A DNA stretch of 28,214 bases from CAYLNC01 sp964534415 (GTDB lineage Bacteria > Patescibacteriota > Minisyncoccia > Phycocordibacterales > JAACPR01), in assembly GCA_964534415.1 (NCBI GenBank), contig CAZHOL010000009.1, positions 1 to 28,214 on the forward strand, given 5' to 3'. Under the pieces are notes generated by a model. It was not told where the DNA came from. It did not search any database and saw only the letters and a list, made by a program, of their open reading frames with translations. Position numbers and translations under genes: made by a program. Positions 15,723 to 22,612 of the stretch are shown piece after piece (positions within the stretch are counted from its first letter, which is position 1; each line of letters starts with the position of its first letter).

Positions 15723-16358
15723 TTATGATTGATTAACTGCAATCGGTTTGTCGACGTCTCCCGGATTGAATAACTTATAAAATACCTCTACGATTTCTTC
15801 TGTGCCGAGTGGTACTGTGCGAATACCACAACGGTTCAAACCACCAGATACAATTGAAACCCTTTGTTCGATTTGTATCCTGCTCTCCTCAAAGCTGTCT
15901 GATTTTTGATCGGACGTTTTGCTGGTTTTAGGCGCGAACATTCCCTTTTTAGGCCCGAAATCAATTTTTGATGGAGTGTATGGTACAACGACGAAGAAGC
16001 TCTTTGTCATAATCTCGACGCTGTCTGTAAATGTTTTTATGAAGTTTGTGTATTCACGTATCTGAATTCGCATCAAGTCACTCGTCTGTAATTTTTGTCT
16101 CTCATCTAAGAGCGCGAGATATGGTCGAATGTCTAATCTGCGGGATTGCAAGAAAATTTGAATTTGAAAATCCAAGGAGTTTAGGAAGTTCTGAAACTGA
16201 AAAATTGTGGCGTTCTGCTCGTCCTCTGATTTCAGGGCGAAGTTTATTGAGGATGCAATTAAAATAGATCGCATGGAACCATCTTTCAATATAATGATGC
16301 CGTCGCGAACTTCTTGTATTGGAACAAATTCCTGTGTAGCTTTACTTGCTGGTGACAT
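15723..16358 (-). CDS. TraC-N-like protein preceding VirB4
   Basis: The 211-residue soluble protein contains a stretch typical of the N-terminal region of TraC/VirB4-type proteins: IQEVRDGIIILKDGSMRSILIASSINF (about 13-39), followed by a helical region with LDIRPYLALLDERQKLQ (about 79-95) and EYTNFIKTFTDSVEIMTKSFFVVVPY (about 103-128), then a variable loop and a C-terminal RTVPLGTEEIVEVFYKLFNP segment. No nucleotide-binding motif is present. It is just upstream of VirB4 and downstream of PrgI. It is probably a partner or detached accessory domain of the ATPase. A palindrome and a TATAAT lie immediately before its start codon. Confidence 0.75.
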   Translation of the reverse strand: MSPASKATQEFVPIQEVRDGIIILKDGSMRSILIASSINFALKSEDEQNATIFQFQNFLNSLDFQIQIFLQSRRLDIRPYLALLDERQKLQTSDLMRIQIREYTNFIKTFTDSVEIMTKSFFVVVPYTPSKIDFGPKKGMFAPKTSKTSDQKSDSFEESRIQIEQRVSIVSGGLNRCGIRTVPLGTEEIVEVFYKLFNPGDVDKPIAVNQS

Positions 16359-16378
16359 AATGTTTACTTGTAAACATT
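16359..16378. promoter_or_regulatory. Perfect palindrome abutting the TraC-N-like start codon
   Basis: AATGTTTAC and GTAAACATT (9-bp arms, 2-bp centre) occupy the gap between the PrgI stop and the next gene and touch the ATG. A minus-strand TATAAT (16376-16381) overlaps one end, so a transcript would begin inside the palindrome. As DNA it looks like an operator. As RNA in the polycistronic message it can form an 8-bp hairpin with a CAAG loop immediately before the start codon. Confidence 0.6.
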
Positions 16379-16817
16379 ATACCCTAAAATTATTTTTATT
16401 GTTTGAATCTTCACCAAGTGTTTCTTTGATGTCGAGGCTCCATGTCAATTCTCGCAACTTGCTCTCAGAAAGTTTTGGTAATTCGACGCCCTGCCCCTCT
16501 ATTTTTTTAGGTTCTGTGTTTGTTGAAGTTGGTTTTTTCTCTACCTTGTGCCAAATATATAGTTTATTTCCAAAGAAATATTTCACAGCGTATTCCACGG
16601 TGTTGATTAATGGTCTGTCGTTTACTTTATAGAAAGCTAAAGCGAGGAAAAATCCCGCAACAGGTACGCAAACGATGACTGCGATGAATTTTGGAAGTAT
16701 AGTCCACAAAATAAATGTAATGGCACCACCTCCAGCAACGTAGAGGAATTGCTTCAGTGTTAATGGGCCAAAGATTTTGTCCTCAACCTCGATGAATTGT
16801 GGTATTTGGTATTTCAT
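16377..16817 (-). CDS. prgI: PrgI-family membrane protein (VirB3-like)
   Basis: PrgI proteins are small inner-membrane components paired with VirB4 in conjugation systems of Gram-positive bacteria and Patescibacteria. The 146-residue protein shows the family start QFIEVEDKIFGPLTLKQFLYVAGGGAI (about 6-32), two adjacent helices (about 26-44 and 46-64) and a conserved RPLINTVEYAVKYFFGNKLYIWHK (68-91) amphipathic region. A basic and acidic C-terminal tail of about 50 residues is variable. It is next to the TraC-N-like and VirB4 genes. It starts 2 nt after the preceding gene's stop, so it is translated within the operon. Confidence 0.9.
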   Translation of the reverse strand: MKYQIPQFIEVEDKIFGPLTLKQFLYVAGGGAITFILWTILPKFIAVIVCVPVAGFFLALAFYKVNDRPLINTVEYAVKYFFGNKLYIWHKVEKKPTSTNTEPKKIEGQGVELPKLSESKLRELTWSLDIKETLGEDSNNKNNFRV

Positions 16818-16819
16818 GG

Positions 16820-17431
16820 TTATTCTATTGGTTCTCTATATGGATCTACCCGAGCTGGAGCTGTTTTGGTTGGAGCTATTGGTGCGGAAAGTGGTGTTTT
16901 AGGAGCCTCGGCAACTATCGCAGGTGTTGTATTCCCTACCGCGATTTGCATAAGCGCAGGGTTTTCAATTTCGGATAGAATTTTATCGCGAGATTCAGTT
17001 ATTTCGCTCTTTGTTTCTTGGACTGGTGCGGGCTCGATGATTGTTTGTTCGGTTGGGGTTGAGAACGAAATTGCTGAATCATTTGTGTCCTCTGTCATCA
17101 CCTCTGCTTTTTGAGTTGAATCCATCAACGCTTGGCGTAGTGGGGCAAATATTTGTTGTGCAACATCGGACTCAATTTTTTGTGCAGTTTCTAGATCGAT
17201 GTCGGCTTCTCTCATGATGTTTTGAATGAATAGCTCTGGTCCTTCAAAACCTAGCATAATTAGGAAAACCTCATCCTCAATTACGGCTCCTTGTCCAATT
17301 TGTAGGTTATTATTTTTTACTATCTCTCTAATCTTATTTTGCCATCCGGATTCCGTAATTAATTTCCTGACCATTGGCGGAAGAGAGAGAAACTGTTCTT
17401 GAATTTTTGGATCTAGTGTTGATTCATTCAT
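16820..17431 (-). CDS. Cytosolic protein of unknown function in the T4SS-like operon
   Basis: I do not recognise a named family. The 203-residue protein has no signal or membrane helix. The N-terminal half (about 1-105) is predicted helical (LPPMVRKLITESGWQNKIREIVKNNNL; FEGPELFIQNIMREADIDLETAQKIESDVAQQIFAPL). The C-terminal half is Pro/Ala/Thr/Glu-rich and looks disordered, ending in the short motif RVDPYREPIE. The compact C-terminal peptide after a flexible linker suggests a docking motif for a partner. It lies between TrbL/VirB6 (1-nt gap) and PrgI (2-nt gap), so an adaptor of the secretion apparatus is plausible but unproven. Confidence 0.7.
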   Translation of the reverse strand: MNESTLDPKIQEQFLSLPPMVRKLITESGWQNKIREIVKNNNLQIGQGAVIEDEVFLIMLGFEGPELFIQNIMREADIDLETAQKIESDVAQQIFAPLRQALMDSTQKAEVMTEDTNDSAISFSTPTEQTIIEPAPVQETKSEITESRDKILSEIENPALMQIAVGNTTPAIVAEAPKTPLSAPIAPTKTAPARVDPYREPIE

Positions 17432-17432
17432 T

Positions 17433-19814
17433 TTATTTTGTATTAGATATCTTACCTTCTAATTTTGCCAACTGCGAAACAACATCATCAGTGTCCTTCT
17501 TCTCTTTTGCATCTTTCTCTCTTTTTTCTTTGAGCCATTGTCGGCCATAAACGCTCTTTCTACTTTCTGTGAATTTCTTTCCTCTTGCCTTAGCGTCATT
17601 TGTGGCCGCTGTTTCTGCCGCTTCAATGGCTGTCCATCCTGCGCCACTGAGATATTGGGTCGCATCTTCGATAGTCATATCTTGTTTTGCAAGTTCTTTG
17701 TCTAGATTTCCTATTTTCTTTGTAAGTTGTGCACGTCTTGACTGATTATCAGGATTATTATCCACAGGAATTGAAGCAAGAGCAGTTTCAACTTTTGCCT
17801 TTCTGTCTGCCAATGCTTTAACCTTTAATGCTGGGATGTTCTCTTTCTTGTTTCTAAACTCACCAGCAGCAGTAACTGCCTCCTGTTGCTCCTTTGTATA
17901 TTTTGTAGCGTCCTTGTATCGCTTTTCTTGTAGGGCGACTTGCTCCTTCATTATTTTTTCGTTTGGATTTAGTAGATTAAGTGCGGCTGAACCAGTCCAA
18001 ACCTTGTCATTTTCGCGCCACTGTTTAAATCCTTTTTCTATACCACCTTCACCGCCACCCTTTCCGACATCAACACCAGTATAGTCGCCGACTTTCTGGA
18101 ATGTTTTAGAGTTACGGAGGTCGAAACTGCTTGTTGTGAGTTTATTACCCGCACTTCTTGCTATACGGCTTCCTAGACCGTCACCGTCACCTGCCATTTT
18201 TTTCAATATATTTCCTCCTATTCCACCAATTCCACCTCGGGCTGCAAGTGCCAAACCACCTAACGCTACACCGCCTATGGTCTTTGTAATGGTACCAGCC
18301 ATACCCCCTGCTTTATCAGAAAGAGATTTTGCGGTTTTAATTGCAAATATCATTAATGCGAGAGTGAGGAAATATTTCATCAATACCTCTGGGTGTAAAT
18401 TGAAGAAGTCTCCGAAACCATTACCAGAAGTTTCTTTAAGAGGAGTTAACTTCATTATTGAGAAGGCAATATACAACATGAGTAGGAAAACTGGTGCCAC
18501 AAAGGACTGCCCTATTAACGCACTCCACCATTTGTCTGTAATTTGAGATCTGAGTTTTGGAAAAATATACGCCCCAAAAGCGAGAGAGGAAGTTAGAATT
18601 ACTACAATCAAAATAACGAATCTTGTAAGTAATAGAATTGAGGCAAAGATTAAAATTACTGCTAATACAAGGAATATTAGTGCTGTCAGTAACACCTGTT
18701 TTGTGACTGATACGAAATCCAGTTTCCCTCTGGGCACATTAAAAGAGCTTGCTACTCCGGATTGTCTTATGATCGCCTCCGCGATAGTTCTATCTGGGTT
18801 GTCTGAAATATTTGAGTCTGTAATAACCAGGTCGCCGTTATCTTCTATGATGATGTTATAGAATGAAATAGCCGCAGTATTAGTGATATCAATTACGACT
18901 TTTGAGAAAAACATACTAAAGTTGATGAGAACAGCAACTATAATCACCGTTCCGATTTGTTTGCCCGTCTCCCCTGTGCCGCTTAAGATCGTTTTTATTG
19001 CGATATATATTAGGCTAAAAATAAATAAAATATTTGCCAAGTCTCTGAATATCTTCCATGAAGTATCGAGTGAGGTATTTTTGCCATCTTGACCATATAA
19101 ATGTGACTTCATATCTATAATTGAATAGCCAACTATGTAGTCAAATAGTTTACCAGAAGCACTTAAAGCCCCTAGGGAAATCTGGTATGGTCCGAGATAC
19201 GCATAGTTCGCAATAATACACTGCAAGCCTCGGGACTTCCAAAGATAAGGACAATCAAAAGAACCAAGGGCGCCCTCACTATTTTCTTCTTGTTGCTTTC
19301 TTAGTTCGTCATTTTTAGTATTAACTATGGCAGTATCGTTGACTTTATTTGCGACTTCAATTGATTGCTCTGATGCTTTAAGTGCCTCAGTATATTTTTC
19401 TTTTATTACCGGGTCACTCGTTTCGGTAGTAAGTTTTTGAATACTTTCAATCTTTTTATTGTTTTTTGCAATTATACCTTGTGCGGCAACAGATTCAAAA
19501 AGCATGATGGAATTGTTCATGTCTAGCCTTTGTTTGATTCTGGAAGAATAAGACTCGGCTTGAATCTTAGAATTAGAAATCTGTTTGTTTATTTCAGGAT
19601 CATTTGGGTTAGTTATCAATTTTGCTTCAAGCTCACCTAATGTTTCCTGTGTTTTATTGTAGGCACTAATATCCTCTACAATATAATTTCCTTGGTACAT
19701 GGCCGCATACGGGCTTTTTGTTTCTTGTGCGATGAGGGTCCCAGTATCAAATATAATTGCAAACAAAATTGAAAATATAAATATTTTTTTAAAAATCCCG
19801 TTAGTCATTTTCAT
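17433..19814 (-). CDS. TrbL/VirB6-like polytopic channel protein
   Basis: The 793-residue protein looks like the TrbL/VirB6 inner-membrane channel of type IV secretion systems. A signal-like segment (7-25) precedes an extracytoplasmic, helix-rich region (30-200) with two Cys (188, 199). Membrane segments follow near 255-278, 288-311, 373-418 (two or three helices), 430-453 and 477-496. The GGMAGTITKTIGGVALGG stretch (503-520) and Gly-rich region are typical of TrbL. The C-terminal 200 residues are charged, helical and presumably cytosolic. It is the largest gene of the operon. An extended -10 (TGATATAAT) 5 nt before the ATG suggests its own promoter. A second ATG two codons downstream is an alternative start. 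Confidence 0.85.
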   Translation of the reverse strand: MKMTNGIFKKIFIFSILFAIIFDTGTLIAQETKSPYAAMYQGNYIVEDISAYNKTQETLGELEAKLITNPNDPEINKQISNSKIQAESYSSRIKQRLDMNNSIMLFESVAAQGIIAKNNKKIESIQKLTTETSDPVIKEKYTEALKASEQSIEVANKVNDTAIVNTKNDELRKQQEENSEGALGSFDCPYLWKSRGLQCIIANYAYLGPYQISLGALSASGKLFDYIVGYSIIDMKSHLYGQDGKNTSLDTSWKIFRDLANILFIFSLIYIAIKTILSGTGETGKQIGTVIIVAVLINFSMFFSKVVIDITNTAAISFYNIIIEDNGDLVITDSNISDNPDRTIAEAIIRQSGVASSFNVPRGKLDFVSVTKQVLLTALIFLVLAVILIFASILLLTRFVILIVVILTSSLAFGAYIFPKLRSQITDKWWSALIGQSFVAPVFLLMLYIAFSIMKLTPLKETSGNGFGDFFNLHPEVLMKYFLTLALMIFAIKTAKSLSDKAGGMAGTITKTIGGVALGGLALAARGGIGGIGGNILKKMAGDGDGLGSRIARSAGNKLTTSSFDLRNSKTFQKVGDYTGVDVGKGGGEGGIEKGFKQWRENDKVWTGSAALNLLNPNEKIMKEQVALQEKRYKDATKYTKEQQEAVTAAGEFRNKKENIPALKVKALADRKAKVETALASIPVDNNPDNQSRRAQLTKKIGNLDKELAKQDMTIEDATQYLSGAGWTAIEAAETAATNDAKARGKKFTESRKSVYGRQWLKEKREKDAKEKKDTDDVVSQLAKLEGKISNTK

Positions 19815-19819
19815 CTAAA

Positions 19820-19828
19820 ATTATATCA
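19820..19828 (-). promoter_or_regulatory. Extended -10 before the TrbL/VirB6-like gene
   Basis: On the minus strand TG-A-TATAAT, with five bases to the ATG. The same TGATATAAT motif occurs before ruvB and before the gene at 21688. A TTGAAA is upstream but at 14-nt spacing. Confidence 0.55.
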
Positions 19829-19868
19829 GAGAAAACACTTTTCAAATCAAAAGTTATTCAGTATAAAC

Positions 19869-20750
19869 CTAGCTACCCAAAACCTCGTTGGCCGCCATTT
19901 TAATTAGTTGGTTAACTAATGCATCCATAATTTCATCAAACTCGTCTGCAATCACGAGGCGATTAGTTGCGAGATTTAGTTTTTCAGGGATCAGGGTATC
20001 AGCGATCAATTTACTTGGTGTGACAGTCTCTCCCTGTTCATTTTTCCATGAGAGGAAGCCATCTCCCCAGCCCGCTTCTATGAATACTGTATCTGTTCTC
20101 TGGTCTATTACATTATCGAGTGATGATTGTGAGTTCAAATACGCACCGATCACATTATTATTCGGGTTTGATGTAACCACATCGAGTAATTCGAATGAAA
20201 AATCTTGACCACTCAATATTCTGTCAATATTTGCTTGTGCCTCCTCCAAAGTACATCTATCAGGGACGATTTTTTTGTTGCTTTTCCAATTTCTTACGAG
20301 AGCAAAAGTGATGTCTAGTTTGAATCTCTCACAGAGAATACCGTTACCAATAGAATCAATGAACGCGTTTGTTGTGTCTTTGGCGATATCTTTTACAAGT
20401 CGAGAAGGGTCAGTAATGAAGACGGGATTTCCCTCAAAACCGTTATTTATCCAGTCGATTGTGGCGTCAGAGATATATTGAATNNNNNNNNNNNNNNNNN
20501 NNNNNNNNNNNNNNNNNNNNNNNNNNNNNNNNNNNNNNNNNNNNNNNNNNNNNNNNNNNNNNNNNNNNNNNNNNNNNNNNNNNGCGTAGTCGTCTTCGTT
20601 ATATGGAATAGTTGCCCCATCATTTCGTTCGAGCCATTTAGCACTATCGCTGTCACGATTTATTGTCTGCGCGAACATGCTTAAAGGAGAAAAGATTATT
20701 GAAGAGATAATCAATACAGGAAAAAGTTTTGTAAAAGTGTAATTACGCAT
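19869..20750 (-). CDS. Secreted conserved T4SS-operon protein, interrupted by a scaffold gap
   Basis: A signal peptide (MRNYTFTKLFPVLIISSIIFSPLSMFAQ) starts the protein. Residues after the gap include an LCERFKLDITFAL segment with a downstream Cys (RCTLEEAQANID), then EAGWGDGFLSWKNEQGE and a helical C-terminus. I recognise this type of secreted protein as a companion of TrbL-like genes in Patescibacteria, but I do not know its function. A VirB5-like minor pilin or periplasmic partner of the channel is possible. A run of 100 N (20484-20583) removes residues near 55-90 and the true length and frame across it are unknown. The start overlaps the end of the TSP3 gene by 8 bp, so the genes are coupled. 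Confidence 0.65.
   Translation of the reverse strand: MRNYTFTKLFPVLIISSIIFSPLSMFAQTINRDSDSAKWLERNDGATIPYNEDDYXXXXXXXXXXXXXXXXXXXXXXXXXXXXXXXXXXIQYISDATIDWINNGFEGNPVFITDPSRLVKDIAKDTTNAFIDSIGNGILCERFKLDITFALVRNWKSNKKIVPDRCTLEEAQANIDRILSGQDFSFELLDVVTSNPNNNVIGAYLNSQSSLDNVIDQRTDTVFIEAGWGDGFLSWKNEQGETVTPSKLIADTLIPEKLNLATNRLVIADEFDEIMDALVNQLIKMAANEVLGS
20484..20583. other. Scaffold gap (100 N)
   Basis: Exactly 100 N, a placeholder of unknown true length, within the secreted protein gene of the secretion operon. Confidence 0.98.
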
Positions 20751-21645
20751 TTTCTTTTATAAAAATTATATCATTGTTTTTGTAATAGTTTTTAATTTGT
20801 TCAATTATCATGGATTGTTCTTGAGAAAGTTGCGTATATTCTGGTAATACGAATAGGACGATTGCCGGATCTTTTTCTCCGTCGGCAATTCTTTTTGCCA
20901 TAACCGAGAGCTTGTTGTAATTATTGACATAATTTGTGTGTAGGCCAGAAAAGTTTTTTGGCACCTCGATAGCGGACAGCTTCACCGCAATTTGTTTGTA
21001 TATGTCAGAGTAGATATAAGGATTGTTAGTTTCAGATACTGCTCTTTGTATCTCATCGACCTGAATCTCGATCAAAACCTGACTATATTTCTCCATCTTC
21101 TTTTTGTCTGATTGATCAAAAGTGATGAGATTTGACTCTTTATAAATGTCTGACAGTTGCAACTCGTTCTTTATTTGCTCAATTATCTCTTTTGCGGCTT
21201 CGTCAGTATCAGTTGAGCCTTGCGATTTGGCGTATATTTCCCTAGCAATTCTGCTCGTATATGAATTAAAGTCTGTAACAAAAGTTGGGGTGTAATTTTG
21301 AATTAACGCGCTACTTTCGTTATATTTATCATTCGGCCCCTTTTTCAATGGGTCTCGGCTGAGGGCAACCTCCTCTCCGTCACTGGTACCGTCACTGTCG
21401 CTGTCTTTTTTCTTTGGATCGGTTTTCCAGAGCATTTCCTCCCAATCAGATAGACCGTCAGCATCAGAATCTGCGTTTTGATAATTATTTTCTACGACAA
21501 TTGTTGGTTTGATTGATTCGACATTCTCTGTACGTAGATTTCTATCAGGTATGTTTTTCTTGTACTCATTGTATGAGATAACTACTGTGATGATTAAAAC
21601 GATGAATACTCCGAGATATATTATTTTATTATTAGGTAATTTCAC
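20743..21645 (-). CDS. Membrane-anchored thrombospondin type 3 repeat protein
   Basis: An N-terminal membrane helix (about 8-24) precedes an acidic region with two calcium-binding thrombospondin type 3-like loops: DSDADGLSDWEE (59-70) and DSDSDGTSDGEE (81-92), each with the DxDxDGxxDxxE pattern. The remaining 200 residues are helical and contain no recognised motif. The start codon is GTG (AAGGTGAAA); the first in-frame ATG is far downstream and would remove the membrane helix and the calcium loops. TATAAT lies 6 bases before the GTG, so this is the promoter-proximal gene of the secretion block. The protein probably sits on the outside of the membrane and may stabilise a surface complex by calcium. 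Confidence 0.8.
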   Translation of the reverse strand: MKLPNNKIIYLGVFIVLIITVVISYNEYKKNIPDRNLRTENVESIKPTIVVENNYQNADSDADGLSDWEEMLWKTDPKKKDSDSDGTSDGEEVALSRDPLKKGPNDKYNESSALIQNYTPTFVTDFNSYTSRIAREIYAKSQGSTDTDEAAKEIIEQIKNELQLSDIYKESNLITFDQSDKKKMEKYSQVLIEIQVDEIQRAVSETNNPYIYSDIYKQIAVKLSAIEVPKNFSGLHTNYVNNYNKLSVMAKRIADGEKDPAIVLFVLPEYTQLSQEQSMIIEQIKNYYKNNDIIFIKENA

Positions 21646-21651
21646 CTTGTC

Positions 21652-21657
21652 ATTATA
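21652..21657 (-). promoter_or_regulatory. -10 box of the secretion operon (leaderless arrangement)
   Basis: Minus-strand TATAAT six bases before the GTG of the TSP3 gene. It lies back-to-back with the plus-strand box at 21672-21677, only 14 bp away. Confidence 0.6.
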
Positions 21658-21668
21658 GCAGAGAGATG

Positions 21669-21677
21669 TGATATAAT
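21669..21677 (+). promoter_or_regulatory. Extended -10 (TGATATAAT) of the gene at 21688
   Basis: TG-A-TATAAT on the plus strand, ending 10 nt before ATG 21688. Matches the ruvB extended -10. Nothing else downstream on this strand needs a promoter, so it supports a real gene entering the gap. Confidence 0.6.
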
Positions 21678-21687
21678 TTTATTTGTT

Positions 21688-21708
21688 ATGAACAAGTTTT
21701 TAATAATT
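21688..21708 (+). CDS. 5' end of an unknown gene cut by the scaffold gap
   Basis: ATG 21688 opens a frame reading MNKFLII before the N run. The lysine followed by hydrophobic residues is signal-peptide-like, but seven residues prove nothing. The support is the perfect extended -10 ten bases upstream. After the gap the sequence belongs to the end of ksgA on the other strand, so the gene must end inside the unsequenced stretch, which therefore is probably longer than 100 bases. Confidence 0.45.
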
Positions 21709-21808
21709 NNNNNNNNNNNNNNNNNNNNNNNNNNNNNNNNNNNNNNNNNNNNNNNNNNNNNNNNNNNNNNNNNNNNNNNNNNNNNNNNNNNNNNNNNNNN
21801 NNNNNNNN
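21709..21808. other. Scaffold gap (100 N)
   Basis: Exactly 100 N. It must contain the 3' end of ksgA and the body of the plus-strand gene beginning at 21688; its true size is unknown. Confidence 0.98.
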
Positions 21809-22588
21809 CATTTTCGAAATTTCGAACCAGTCCCTTAACTGCAAATCTTCCGGACGTGATTTTGGGTCGATGTTTGCTTTAATAAATATCACATTGATGT
21901 CCTGTCCGTATTTTGAAGCCACCTCCTGCAAGTTTTTTCTCAAAAGTTTTCGTTTGTGTGAGAATCCTTCTTTCACGACTTCAAAAAATTTATTTTCATT
22001 GACACCGCTCTCCTGAAATCGTTTCTTTGAAATATTTTCAAAAAGTATTATTGCGGAATCTACTTTGGGAGCAGGAACAAATGAACCGGCGAGAACTGTT
22101 TTAATAAATTTCGGTTCACAATATGCTTTGACAGCAACAGAGAGAATACTTTCTTTTCCGTCTCGAGCAACAATTCTTTCGGCAACTTCTTTTTGTACGA
22201 GTAAAACCATTCTCTCGGGTTGCTTGTTTGTTTCTAAAAAGTTTCTGATGATCGCACCGGTAATATAGTACGGAATGTTTGCGATGAGTTTGTATTTCTC
22301 AGGGAGAGAGTCAGTTTTAAAATTTAAAATATCTTTTTCCTCAATTTGCAATTTTCCTGCAGAGATTTGTTCGGAGAATTTTTCATTCAAAATCGGTAAT
22401 AGGGCAGAATCTTTTTCTACTGCCAAAACCGTGGCGCCGGCCTCGAGAATTTTTTCTGTTAAAGCCCCCTGCCCTGGTCCAATTTCCAGAACAAAATCAC
22501 TCGGACTGATTTGGCCCGCAGAAATAATTTCTCGGAGAGCTGCCTCCGACTTCAAAAAATTTTGTCCTAGCGATTTTTTTGCAAACAT
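21809..22588 (-). CDS. rsmA: 16S rRNA dimethyladenosine transferase RsmA (3' end in gap)
   Basis: RsmA/KsgA dimethylates two adjacent adenosines in the 3' hairpin of 16S rRNA, using S-adenosylmethionine. The visible 260 residues show KSLGQNFL at 5-12, the SAM-binding EIGPGQGALTEKI (35-47), the catalytic NIPYYIT motif (about 103-109) and the C-terminal PEDLQLRDWFEIS end region, so almost the whole protein is present. The stop codon lies in the scaffold gap. The ATG at 22588 gives the usual short N-terminus before KSLGQNFL. It follows the helicase gene by 24 nt on the same strand. Confidence 0.95.
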
Positions 22589-22612
22589 AGTCTAAGGCTA
22601 ATCCTTTTAGCA

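Noticed and set aside
22597..22612. Terminator between the helicase and ksgA genes
   Set aside because: Only a 4-bp AAGG/CCTT hairpin without a convincing T run; likely an untranslated intergenic spacer in an operon.
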